From contig NZ_CP113524.1 of NCBI RefSeq assembly GCF_026723765.1, forward strand, positions 3,705,001 through 3,769,000: a stretch of DNA of 64,000 nt, given 5' to 3'. Shown in pieces: positions 43,202 through 51,157 of the stretch (position 1 is its first letter; each line of letters starts with the position of its first letter). Position numbers and translations under genes: made by a program. The DNA comes from Lacrimispora xylanolytica. GTDB lineage: Bacteria; Bacillota; Clostridia; Lachnospirales; Lachnospiraceae. Below the pieces are notes generated by a model. That model was given only the letters and a program-made list of their open reading frames with translations. It did not search any database and was not told the DNA's origin.

Positions 43202-44260
43202 ATGAAAAAAATAATACCAATATTCATGGCACTTACAGTGGCTCTCACCGCATTAACCGGCTGTTCCACAAAGAAAGGGGAGCCGGAAACAAAGCCCCAG
43301 GACACGACTGCATCTTTATCTCAGGAAGTCACTGAATCCAAAACAGATTCGGCAAAAAATGAGAGCTATACCTTAAAAATCGGCTCTTTAAAAGGCCCTA
43401 CCTCTATGGGACTGGTGGAGCTTAAGGATCAGTCTTCAAAGGGTACCTCGGAGGGAAGCTATGAGTTTACGATGGTAACCGCAGCCGACGAACTCCTTGG
43501 GAAGATAGTAAGCAAGGAGCTGGATATCGCCTTGGTACCCGCTAATATGGCTTCCATTCTTTATACAAAGACAAACCATGAAATCACGGTACTTGACATC
43601 AATACATTAGGAGTTCTCTATGGTATCTCAGGGGATGCTTCTATTAAGACAACAGCCGACTTAAAGGGTAAAACCATATATCTTACTGGCAAAGGAACCA
43701 CCCCGGATTATGTATTACAGCATCTATTAAAGGCCAACGGACTGACCGCAGAGGATGTGACTCTGGAGTATAAATCAGAGGCAACCGAAGTAGCTTCTAT
43801 TCTAAAAGAAAAACCAGACGCTGTCGGCATACTTCCCCAGCCCTTTGCAACTGCTGCCATGGTCCAAAATGACAAGCTTCATATGGTCCTTGATCTGACC
43901 AAAGAATGGGATGCAAAATCCGGATCAGAGGGCGGCAGCCTGGTCACAGGTGTCACTATCTGCAGAAATGAGGTATTAAAGGAGCACAAAGAGGCTGTGG
44001 ATACCTTTATGGCGGAACATAAAAAATCTGCGGAATTTGTCAACTCGAATGTAAGTGAGGCTGCTGCACTGGTGGTTTCCGACGGAATCATTGAAAAAGC
44101 ACCCATTGCAGAGAAAGCTATCCCCTATTGCAGCATTACATATATTGACGGAAAAGATATGAAGCCCCTTTTAGGCGGCTACCTAAACGTACTCTTTGAT
44201 ATGGAGCCGTCATCTGTGGGCGGAGCTCTTCCTGATGATTCCTTCTATTATATGCCATAA
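43202..44260 (+). CDS. ABC importer substrate-binding lipoprotein (NMT1/TauA-like)
   Basis: A 352-residue lipoprotein: signal with lipobox LTGC (Cys21), a Lys/Glu/Thr-rich spacer, then a type II binding fold of the NitT/TauT/thiamine-precursor group (LKIGSLKGPTSMG, DIALVPANMASILY, LKGKTIYLTGKGTTPDYVL). The start at 43202 has GGGAGG five bases upstream. Permease and ATPase follow at once. Substrates of this group include nitrate, sulfonates and pyrimidine precursors; the actual one is unknown. Confidence 0.88.
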   Translation: MKKIIPIFMALTVALTALTGCSTKKGEPETKPQDTTASLSQEVTESKTDSAKNESYTLKIGSLKGPTSMGLVELKDQSSKGTSEGSYEFTMVTAADELLGKIVSKELDIALVPANMASILYTKTNHEITVLDINTLGVLYGISGDASIKTTADLKGKTIYLTGKGTTPDYVLQHLLKANGLTAEDVTLEYKSEATEVASILKEKPDAVGILPQPFATAAMVQNDKLHMVLDLTKEWDAKSGSEGGSLVTGVTICRNEVLKEHKEAVDTFMAEHKKSAEFVNSNVSEAAALVVSDGIIEKAPIAEKAIPYCSITYIDGKDMKPLLGGYLNVLFDMEPSSVGGALPDDSFYYMP

Positions 44261-44286
44261 ATGAAGCAAAGAAAAAAGGAGATCCA

Positions 44287-45057
44287 ATGAAATCATCTGC
44301 CTTCCAGCTAAAACGTGCATTCATGATCCTCTTTTGGATCTTCCTGTGGCAGGCGGCAAGCTCTGCCCTCCAAAACAATATTATTTTAGTAGGCCCTTTG
44401 GAGGTTCTTCAGTCGCTGCTGTCACAGATTCTTACCATGGAGTTCTGGAAGACCATAGCTTTTTCCTTTGGAAAAATCAGTCTTGGTTTTTTCCTCTCTT
44501 TTGCAGCTGGCATGGTGACCGGAGGCGCTGCTTTTCGTTTTCCCCTTCTGGAAGACTTCTTAGAGCCGCCCATGTTATTTTTAAAGTCTGTGCCCGTGGC
44601 GTCTTTTATTATACTGGCGCTAATCTGGATCGGATCAGAAAACCTGTCCCTGTTTATTGCCTTTTTGGTGGTATTTCCCATGATCTATCTCCATACCATG
44701 GCAGGCTTTCGCAGTGCGGATAAAAAGCTTCTGGAAATGGCAAGAGTATTTCAGATGCCGCGTGTTAAGAAGTTATTTTACATATACCGCCCCGCTCTCC
44801 TTCCTCATCTGATTGGCGGCTGCCGGGTGGCACTTGGAATGAGCTTTAAATCAGGAATTGCCGCTGAAGTCATCGGGGTTCCGGATCATTCCATTGGAGA
44901 AAAGCTATATATGGCAAAGATTTATCTAAGCACTGCTGACTTATTTGCCTGGACACTGGTAATTCTCGTAATCAGCGCTGCCTTTGAATCCCTGTTTTTA
45001 TGGCTCTTATCCCTGGCAGCTCCTGCCGTCGTCGTAAATAGAAGGAAGGAGGATTAG
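44287..45057 (+). CDS. ABC importer permease (NitT/TauT-like)
   Basis: A 256-residue permease with about six helices. The cytoplasmic EAA loop is readable near 138-165 (ADKKLLEMARVFQMPRVKKLFYIYRPALLPHLIGG), the contact to the ATPase. It forms the membrane channel for the binding protein upstream, 26 bases away, and is three bases from the ATPase gene. Confidence 0.9.
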   Translation: MKSSAFQLKRAFMILFWIFLWQAASSALQNNIILVGPLEVLQSLLSQILTMEFWKTIAFSFGKISLGFFLSFAAGMVTGGAAFRFPLLEDFLEPPMLFLKSVPVASFIILALIWIGSENLSLFIAFLVVFPMIYLHTMAGFRSADKKLLEMARVFQMPRVKKLFYIYRPALLPHLIGGCRVALGMSFKSGIAAEVIGVPDHSIGEKLYMAKIYLSTADLFAWTLVILVISAAFESLFLWLLSLAAPAVVVNRRKED

Positions 45058-45060
45058 CAT

Positions 45061-45639
45061 ATGGAACTGAACATAAGAGATTTATGTTTATCCTTTGATG
45101 GTCGTTCCGTTCTTTCTGATGTGAACTTATCCCTTCATTCCGGTAACGTTTACTGCCTTATGGGTCCATCGGGCTCTGGAAAGACCTCATTTTTAAAGAT
45201 TCTTTTAGGACTTTTAAAAGCGGATTCTGGCTTTGTTCATATTCCTGTTGGAATAAAAATGTCTGCTGTGTTTCAGGAAGACCGTCTCTGCGAGGAATTT
45301 ACGCCCATGGAAAACCTGATCATGACAGTTCCTGGCTACTCCAGAGAGCATAGAGAAAAAGCAAAGGAAATACTTCTAAATCTTCTGCCGGAAGAGTCTC
45401 TTCTACGGCCTGTGTCCACCTTAAGCGGTGGCATGAAGCGGCGGGTCGCCATTGGAAGAGCCTTATTTGTTCCTTCTGATGTAATACTAATGGATGAACC
45501 ATTTACCGGACTTGACCATGGGACAAAAGAAAAGGTAATTCGCTATATCAAGACTTGTACCAGAGATAAGCTGGTAATTATAAGCACCCATCATTCAGAA
45601 GATGCGGCCCTATTTGATGGAACTTTGATCCACGTATGA
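45061..45639 (+). CDS. ABC importer ATP-binding protein (NitT/TauT-like)
   Basis: A 192-residue ATPase with Walker A GPSGSGKTS, Q-loop VFQEDRL, signature LSGGMKRRVAIGRAL, Walker B VILMDEPF and the switch His in IISTHHSEDAA. It is shorter than usual (about 240) because the C-terminal helical extension is absent, yet all motifs are intact. Last gene of the three-gene operon. Confidence 0.93.
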   Translation: MELNIRDLCLSFDGRSVLSDVNLSLHSGNVYCLMGPSGSGKTSFLKILLGLLKADSGFVHIPVGIKMSAVFQEDRLCEEFTPMENLIMTVPGYSREHREKAKEILLNLLPEESLLRPVSTLSGGMKRRVAIGRALFVPSDVILMDEPFTGLDHGTKEKVIRYIKTCTRDKLVIISTHHSEDAALFDGTLIHV

Positions 45640-45753
45640 CAAATAAAAATCCATAGTTCCAATGAAGTGTGATGTTAGTGAAATAACAATATAAAAACAT
45701 TAATTAAGGGGAAAACATAATTAACAGGATAATCAGAACTAATAGGAAAACAC

Positions 45754-45806
45754 AAAATACCCCTATACAGGACTTTGTCTTTATGGACCTGTATAGGGGT
45801 ATTTGA
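45754..45806. terminator. Bidirectional terminator after ABC operon
   Basis: AAATACCCCTATACAGG pairs with CCTGTATAGGGGTATTT, a 17-bp stem around a 16-base loop. The A and T ends allow it to serve both the ABC operon and the convergent lipoprotein gene. The rest of 45640-45868 shows no gene. Confidence 0.85.
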
Positions 45807-45868
45807 TTTAGTATTATTAAAAGAAATTTTATTCATTTACTTGCAGAGCTGTTTAGTAAAACCTGGTC

Positions 45869-46588
45869 TTATTTCAGCTTTAAGGTCTTAATTGCTGCTT
45901 CCACCTGATCGATTACTGCCTTGTCATCAGACTCAATGGTGCCTGCTGCACTGATATACTTCTTTGCTGCTGCATCATAGGAACCGCTGATAGCAAAATA
46001 ACGAACTCCATCCTGTGCATTCTTATAGCGGACTGCGTAATCGAATTTCTGGCTTCCGTTGCTTCCATTTTCAACGTTATAGCGAACAAATTCCATATCG
46101 TCTCCACGGTCAACCAGCTTCTTATACTCTTCCATGGTTGCAGGATAAACCTCTCTTGCACCGTCTGCGTCGTCACCTTCTACATAAGTAACTTCCAGAA
46201 TATCGTTTCCATTGGGTGAGGTAAATGAGGCTACGCTCTCATCTCCATCTTCATCTACACTCCAGTTAGCAGGAGGTGTAATCTGATATTTTCCTGATAC
46301 TGAGGTAAATACGCCGGAATTGATGCTTCCAGCATCTGCAGAGGTTACCTGCACATAAGCTGTGGTCTCCTCAGTCTCACCTTCCTGTGTATCATCGCTT
46401 GCTGCTTCAGATCCACTGGTTTCTCCTTCTTTTGTCTCCCCTGCCTTAGTTTCAGAAGATGCTACCGTAGCGGAAGCTTCTTTGGAAGATTCCTGCTGCT
46501 TTGTATTATTCTTAGATCCACAGGCGGTAGCTGCTATCATCACTGTCATGGCCAGGGCAATCACTGCCAACAAATTTTTTCTTCTCAT
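45869..46588 (-). CDS. Uncharacterised lipoprotein
   Basis: A 239-residue exported protein: signal with lipobox-like TACG (Cys23), a spacer of about 60 residues rich in Ser, Glu and Thr, and a compact domain with SGKYQITPPANWSVDEDGDES and FAISGSYDAAAKKYISAAGTI. The domain resembles PsbP/DUF1795-like folds often found in clostridial lipoproteins. Start at 46588 with GGAG eight bases upstream. Function unknown. Confidence 0.75.
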   Translation of the reverse strand: MRRKNLLAVIALAMTVMIAATACGSKNNTKQQESSKEASATVASSETKAGETKEGETSGSEAASDDTQEGETEETTAYVQVTSADAGSINSGVFTSVSGKYQITPPANWSVDEDGDESVASFTSPNGNDILEVTYVEGDDADGAREVYPATMEEYKKLVDRGDDMEFVRYNVENGSNGSQKFDYAVRYKNAQDGVRYFAISGSYDAAAKKYISAAGTIESDDKAVIDQVEAAIKTLKLK

Positions 46589-46715
46589 GTTAATCACTCC
46601 TTATAATCAGTCTTATTTCCGGTGACGCTCTGAATTATATCATGGAAAAAAAGAAAAGTATAGGGGATTAAAGGAACTGAAAGAAACCCCAAAAATTCTT
46701 AATAATTTTACCAAC

Positions 46716-47177
46716 TTATTTGCCAGTTTCCAGGTTAAGCAGCTCTATCTTAATAGGAAGTCCGCCTCCGTAGCCAACCAAACTGCCATTTGCACCAATG
46801 ACTCGGTGACATGGAATTATAATTGAAATAGGATTGCGATTATTGGCCATTCCTACTGCCCTGCATGCCTTGGGATTTCCAATGGCTACCGCAATATCCT
46901 TGTAGCTTCTGGTTTCCCCATAAGGGATGTCTAACAGAGCATTCCAGACCTTCTTTTGAAATTCCGTGCCCTCCGGCTTAAGAGGCAGATCAAATGATTT
47001 TCTCTTCCCATCCATATATTCTTCCAGCTGAAGCGCTGCCCGTTCCAACAAAGGGGTTCTTTTTTTAATCCCTTCCAAAGGCTCTTTCACCAAAAATTCC
47101 AGCCCGGTAATTGCTTCTTCATCGCATATTATAGTAAGAGCTCCTACTCTGCTTTCCATGGTGTCCCAGTATTTCAT
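46716..47177 (-). CDS. ogt: Methylated-DNA-[protein]-cysteine methyltransferase
   Basis: Repairs O6-methylguanine by irreversible transfer to its own Cys. The 153-residue protein has the HTH (RSYKDIAVAIGNPKACRAVGMANNRNP) and active site IIPCHRVIG, followed by GYGGGLPIK. The ATG at 47177 has GGGG nine bases upstream; another ATG at 47186 would touch that site. Confidence 0.94.
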   Translation of the reverse strand: MKYWDTMESRVGALTIICDEEAITGLEFLVKEPLEGIKKRTPLLERAALQLEEYMDGKRKSFDLPLKPEGTEFQKKVWNALLDIPYGETRSYKDIAVAIGNPKACRAVGMANNRNPISIIIPCHRVIGANGSLVGYGGGLPIKIELLNLETGK

Positions 47178-47541
47178 AAGTAACATCCCCTTTCTCTCTC
47201 GTCCATTTATTCTCTGGTTTCATTATATCACAGGTGCCTTAAAATACTACTGAAATTCCCATATCAGGCAATTCATCCATTTGTTTTTAAACATTTCTTA
47301 TAATTCCTTTCGAATCTTTATGAAATGTTTATGCGCAGGTCAAACTTCCGTCACAATTTCCAGATATACTAATAAATGTAAAGGACCCCACCTTTTAATA
47401 TTGACTTTTTATTTTTCATACTCAACCGGCAGGAACAAGAAATTGGTTCTGCCGGTTCCTCCCTTTTCTGGGATAAAATCCTCAAAAAACCACGTAAATT
47501 CAAGCTTTTTAAATAATTTGAATTTTTTTCTAAATTATTGT
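47178..47541. other. Intergenic stretch before the tRNA cluster
   Basis: AT-rich, with no convincing gene. A reading frame antisense to tRNA-Pro that crosses here is the well-known spurious product of tRNA complement and is not counted. Confidence 0.6.
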
Positions 47542-47570
47542 TGACAAAAGTATTGCCATCAGATATAATA
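47542..47570 (+). promoter_or_regulatory. Consensus promoter of the tRNA cluster
   Basis: TTGACA (47542-47547), 17 bases, TATAAT (47565-47570), a perfect sigma-A promoter 50 bases before tRNA-Pro, as expected for stable RNA genes. Confidence 0.85.
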
Positions 47571-47620
47571 ACTCTTGCGTTGCTGATGAACAGCGAAAAA
47601 CAAAAACGCGAATTACCTTC

Positions 47621-47694
47621 GGGGTGTGGCTCAGCTTGGCTAGAGCGCCTGGTTTGGGACCAGGAAGTCGCAGGTTCGAATCCTGTCACCCCGA
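47621..47694 (+). tRNA. tRNA-Pro (anticodon TGG)
   Basis: Acceptor CGGGGTG pairs with CACCCCG, discriminator A; anticodon stem CCTGG/CCAGG with loop TTTGGGA; T loop GGTTCGAATCC. No CCA is encoded. Confidence 0.96.
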
Positions 47695-47736
47695 CTGAGA
47701 TAAAACTGTAAAAGTTATATTCTCTCAAACACTTTT

Positions 47737-47807
47737 GCGGGTGTAGTTCAATGGTAGAACACTAGCCTTCCAAGCTAGATACGTGGGTTCGATTCCCATC
47801 ACCCGCT
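47737..47807 (+). tRNA. tRNA-Gly (anticodon TCC)
   Basis: Acceptor GCGGGTG/CACCCGC, anticodon stem CTAGC/GCTAG with loop CTTCCAA, T loop GGTTCGATTCC. 71 nt, no encoded CCA. Confidence 0.96.
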
Positions 47808-47810
47808 TTT

Positions 47811-47884
<74 letters not shown>

Positions 47885-47915
47885 TTTCACATTTCTAACC
47901 AAGATGTGGAATTAT

Positions 47916-47990
47916 GGTGGGTATGGCGAAGTTGGTTATCGCGCCAGATTGTGGCTCTGGAGGCCCAGGGTTCGAATCCCTGTACTCACC
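47916..47990 (+). tRNA. tRNA-His (anticodon GTG)
   Basis: Acceptor GTGGGTA/TACTCAC, with the extra G at position -1 (47916) facing C73, the identity mark of tRNA-His. Anticodon stem CCAGA/TCTGG with loop TTGTGGC. Confidence 0.95.
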
Positions 47991-47991
47991 T

Positions 47992-48015
47992 TTCCCTTAT
48001 AGGGAATTTTTTTTT
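47992..48015 (+). terminator. Intrinsic terminator-like hairpin inside tRNA cluster
   Basis: TTCCCT-TAT-AGGGAA followed by nine T, between tRNA-His and tRNA-Gln. Only 15 bases remain before tRNA-Gln, too few for a new promoter. Confidence 0.6.
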
Positions 48016-48030
48016 ATCAGGAGTTTTAAT

Positions 48031-48102
48031 TGGGCTATCGCCAAGCGGTAAGGCACAGGACTTTGACTCCTGCACTCGTTGGTTCAAATCCAACTAGCCC
48101 AG
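48031..48102 (+). tRNA. tRNA-Gln (anticodon TTG)
   Basis: Acceptor TGGGCTA/TAGCCCA, anticodon stem CAGGA/TCCTG with loop CTTTGAC, T loop GGTTCAAATCC. 72 nt. Confidence 0.95.
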
Positions 48103-48105
48103 TAT

Positions 48106-48178
48106 GGGATACTAGCTCAGGTGGTAGAGCACTTGACTTTTAATCAAGTTGTCCGGGGTTCGAGTCCCCGGTGTCTCA
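48106..48178 (+). tRNA. tRNA-Lys (anticodon TTT)
   Basis: Acceptor GGGATAC/GTGTCTC with two G-T pairs, anticodon stem CTTGA/TCAAG with loop CTTTTAA, T stem CCGGGG/CCCCGG. 73 nt. Confidence 0.95.
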
Positions 48179-48189
48179 TGAATAAAGAA

Positions 48190-48222
48190 AGACGGATTCT
48201 ATTGACAGAGTCCGTTTTTTCT
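48190..48222 (+). terminator. Terminator after tRNA-Lys
   Basis: ACGGATTCT pairs with AGAGTCCGT (one wobble), loop of six bases, then TTTTTT. Ends the six-tRNA transcript. Confidence 0.85.
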
Positions 48223-48272
48223 TTCCCTAAACTCCTCTCTCACCCTATTTTTATAATTACAATTTATAATTC

Positions 48273-48301
48273 TTGACAATTTCTACTTCCAATGGTATCA
48301 T
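48273..48301 (+). promoter_or_regulatory. Promoter of tRNA-Leu
   Basis: TTGACA (48273-48278), 17 bases, TATCAT (48296-48301), 14 bases before the tRNA. Confidence 0.75.
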
Positions 48302-48315
48302 CTATATTGTTGTCA

Positions 48316-48395
48316 GCGGGTATGGCGGAATTGGCAGACGCGCCAGATTTAGGTTCTGGTGGGATACCGTGCAGGTTCAAGTCCTGTTACCCGCA
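48316..48395 (+). tRNA. tRNA-Leu (anticodon TAG)
   Basis: Acceptor GCGGGTA/TACCCGC, anticodon stem CCAGA/TCTGG with loop TTTAGGT, and a variable arm (GTGGGATACCGT) as expected for a class II tRNA. Confidence 0.95.
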
Positions 48396-48412
48396 TGTCA
48401 GGTAAACGGTGA

Positions 48413-48458
48413 AAACACCGGATTTCCTTGTAAACACAAGGGGTTCCGGTGTTTTTTT
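48413..48458 (+). terminator. Terminator after tRNA-Leu
   Basis: AACACCGGA pairs with TCCGGTGTT, with CCTTGT/ACAAGG nested in the loop, followed by a run of T. Confidence 0.85.
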
Positions 48459-48607
48459 ATTGGTTGGATTAGTTAATCCCTTCCTATTATAATATAGGAA
48501 AAGAAAAATTAAATATTAATCGTTGTAAAAATATGGAAATATTTTCATATAGCTTAATCCTTATTGCGGCTTTACAATCGTTATATAATTTTCTGGGAGG
48601 TGATAAT

Positions 48608-48790
48608 TTGAAACATCGAGTAAAGAAAACCGAGAAACAGTGGGCCGATGAATTTGACCAGCTACAAGCCGCAAGCATGGAAATCAAAGCCCCCTCTGCT
48701 CCCCCCGGAGAATTCGAAAACATTCTAAAGGAGATGAATCGAAGAGGGATCAAGCCCAGAATCCGGGAAGAGCTGGAACACAGGAAGTAA
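48608..48790 (+). CDS. Small uncharacterised protein, TTG start
   Basis: A 60-residue charged cytoplasmic protein, MKHRVKKTEKQWADEFDQLQ to IREELEHRK, with a central Pro-rich stretch (APSAPPGEF). The TTG at 48608 is chosen because GGGAGGTGAT lies four bases before it; an upstream ATG (48533) would add a hydrophobic leader but has no ribosome site. It is convergent with the subtilase gene, seven bases apart. No function can be assigned. Confidence 0.55.
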   Translation: MKHRVKKTEKQWADEFDQLQAASMEIKAPSAPPGEFENILKEMNRRGIKPRIREELEHRK

Positions 48791-48797
48791 AAAGCGG

Positions 48798-50471
48798 TTA
48801 CTGGCTTAATAACCGTTTGTACATTTCACTGGGATCCAGCTTTCCGTACCCCCAAATATTGTTGGGATACGTCTGATTTTCGTCACGGGCTGCTTCCCTG
48901 ATGATCAGACGGTTAACCTGATTCCCTGTTACAGCAGTATAATTACCTTTGCTGTAGGCCCACTCCATGATAGTGGCAGCTACTCCAGTTGTATGAGCTG
49001 CTGCTGCCCCAGTTCCAGTGATGGTCCCATACCGGCCTTCTGGTATGGCACAGGGAATCCGGTAGCCAGGTGCACCAATATCTGGTTTCACTATACCAAG
49101 TCTCGTATACCCTCTTCCTGATTCCAGGAGAATTTCCCCAGTTTGCTGATTATATGCTGTGATTGTTAAAGGATGTGCCGAATCACCGGCTGCTGTAATG
49201 GTTGTATTGGGGTCAGAGTTTATAAAGAAGGTCTCATTTGATATTAAATTGCCTGACGGAAGCCAGCAATGAAATGAAAATGGCTCCCCTGTCATACTTC
49301 CAACTCTGAAATACCATGTTCCAGATGGAATATTTCGAAATCTCAGCAGTATAAGCTGATCTCCTGTCTCTTCCTCAAATAATATATTATTTACCCAAAT
49401 CTCTCCATTGACCGTCTGATATGTAATTCTCTGACATCCTTCTACGGTTGGATTTATGATCTGAGAGGTTTCATAGGTAGGTGTTGTAATCTCTATAAAT
49501 AGACTGGAAGGTATGTAGGGCCAGATTTCCATCATAAATTCCTGGTCAATTCTTCCCACAGAAAGCTGAAAGCTATTATAGAAAGGAGCAATGTCTGTTC
49601 TGTTATAATAATGTCTCTGATTATTTCCCTCATTGCCAGCCGATACGACCACACCTGTCCGCGGAAGCTGTACCAGATAGTCCAGATACGAACTTAAAGG
49701 CCCTCTCCCATCATGACCGCCCTGGCTGCTGCCTAATGCCAGACAAATGACAATAGGACGGTTTAACCGGCTTGCCACACCTGTCAGGTAGCGGATACCA
49801 AGCATGATATCTGATTCCTGATAGCAGAGAGCATTTTGAGGGACAAAAAATACTTCTTTTAAATTCGCCTTAGCCTCCTTTAATTTGACAACGACCAAAT
49901 CTGCCTCTGGGGAAATCCCTGCAAAATTATGGGCATCATCCCGACGGCCTGCCATAATACTTGCAATGGCAGTTCCATGACCTATGGTATCCACAGATGG
50001 AACCAGAGTCAGTGGCTGATCTGAGATTAAAGCAAAGTTAATCAGTTCTCTAGTGTATTCTGCACCAAAAGTAAATCCTCTTGGTGGTACACTTCCTTCC
50101 TGCGTCTGATCCCAGATAGAAATGATTCTGGTGGTCCTATCATTGTGCGTAAAGACGGGATGACGATAATCAATTCCCGTATCCACCACACCTACAAGAA
50201 CACCTCTTCCATACATAGTCGTATCCTGAATTTCCTGTAGTGCTTTTACATCAGGCTCATCACAGCTTACGGTGGATTCTAAAGTGAATAAAGCAGGAAA
50301 CAAATGATAAGAATTTTTTCCCAGATCACATGGCTCCATCTGGTCCTTTGGAATATGAACCAGGGAAGTTAAATCATTAACGGGTGTAATGTTATCGCCT
50401 GTATTATAGGTGGGTATCAATGCATTATTGATAATAAAATCATAAAATCGATTGTCCAGAATCTTCTCCAT
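48798..50471 (-). CDS. Csp-like subtilase (S8) with catalytic Ser replaced by Gly
   Basis: A 557-residue protein of the clostridial S8/CspABC family without signal peptide. The catalytic Asp (Asp97 in VGVVDTGID) and His (His165 in GHGTAIAS) are kept. At the Ser position the usual GTS reads GTG, codon GGG at 49008-49010, giving Gly488 (ITGTGAAAAHTTG). The protein is therefore predicted to be inactive as a protease. In C. difficile the germinant-signalling pseudoprotease CspC also has Gly in place of Ser. The oxyanion Asn region (VVSAGNEGNNQRH) is intact. GGAGG lies seven bases before ATG. A germination or scaffold role is inferred only. Confidence 0.85.
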   Translation of the reverse strand: MEKILDNRFYDFIINNALIPTYNTGDNITPVNDLTSLVHIPKDQMEPCDLGKNSYHLFPALFTLESTVSCDEPDVKALQEIQDTTMYGRGVLVGVVDTGIDYRHPVFTHNDRTTRIISIWDQTQEGSVPPRGFTFGAEYTRELINFALISDQPLTLVPSVDTIGHGTAIASIMAGRRDDAHNFAGISPEADLVVVKLKEAKANLKEVFFVPQNALCYQESDIMLGIRYLTGVASRLNRPIVICLALGSSQGGHDGRGPLSSYLDYLVQLPRTGVVVSAGNEGNNQRHYYNRTDIAPFYNSFQLSVGRIDQEFMMEIWPYIPSSLFIEITTPTYETSQIINPTVEGCQRITYQTVNGEIWVNNILFEEETGDQLILLRFRNIPSGTWYFRVGSMTGEPFSFHCWLPSGNLISNETFFINSDPNTTITAAGDSAHPLTITAYNQQTGEILLESGRGYTRLGIVKPDIGAPGYRIPCAIPEGRYGTITGTGAAAAHTTGVAATIMEWAYSKGNYTAVTGNQVNRLIIREAARDENQTYPNNIWGYGKLDPSEMYKRLLSQ

Positions 50472-51157
50472 GCATCAGCCTCCTGTCTTTTAAAGGAAGA
50501 TATGATACAGTTTATGCGGTGAACCGTCGGATATGAGCAGAAGAATTCAACCAATGCCTTAGAATATAACGGCAATATGGTACAAACATCACTATTCATT
50601 TTATTTAGGCGTAAATAACTTTTATTTACAAATTTTTTTATTAAAAAGATAAAAATTTACTTATTTTACTTTACTTAAACGATTTCTTGCGTTATAATTT
50701 ATATAACTCTTCTTAGGAGTGCCGTATTTCCCCAATCCTGCGGTGCTCCATTTTTTATTGTCTTTTTCCAAAAGCATACATTTCCCCTTATTTTTCATAA
50801 AAGTATCAAATTCTGCATCCCTTCCCCATATGATGATTTTTTTCGTCTTTTTTTACAAACTATTTCATTAGTTTTAAATATTCTGGTTTCACAAACTCTT
50901 CATAATTCTATCAAATATTAGACACACTTTTTTCTTATATTAATATCTGAAAACAGGCCCATGTGACCTTTTAAATAGACTTTTTTTCATACCTGCCGGC
51001 AAAGTAATTTTGCCGGCTTCCTCTATGTTATGGACCGCAATTATCAGGAGATTTTTAAAGCAGGTTGGCAATAACCGAGTTGTTGCTGTTTTTTCATCAT
51101 GATACAATGGGAATATTGGACATCATGAAGCCGCAGCATGCGGAGAATGGAGCTTTT
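50472..51157. other. 686-base AT-rich intergenic region
   Basis: No gene is seen. It contains a candidate short RNA unit (50680-50757) and a GCCGGCAAA/TTTGCCGGC hairpin at 50995-51017 with a mildly T-rich tail. The rest is AT-rich without clear structure. Confidence 0.55.
50680..50757 (+). ncRNA. Candidate short promoter-terminator RNA
   Basis: TTTACT (50670s), 17 bases and TATAAT form a possible promoter ending near 50699. Shortly after it GGAGTGCCG (50716-50724) pairs with CGGTGCTCC (50741-50749, two wobbles), followed by six T. The transcript would be about 50 nt. There is no gene on this strand for it to terminate, so it could be a small RNA or a leftover terminator. Confidence 0.3.

Noticed and set aside
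45640-45753. Possible small gene after the ABC operon
   Set aside because: No reading frame with ribosome site; the sequence leads only into the terminator.
47369-47728. Reading frame on the minus strand with GVTGFEPATSWSQTR
   Set aside because: It is the antisense of tRNA-Pro, a well-known spurious protein in databases.
47906-48476. Three plus-strand reading frames across tRNA-His, -Lys and -Leu
   Set aside because: They follow tRNA sequence (GSNPCTH, RGSSPRC type peptides) and have no ribosome sites.
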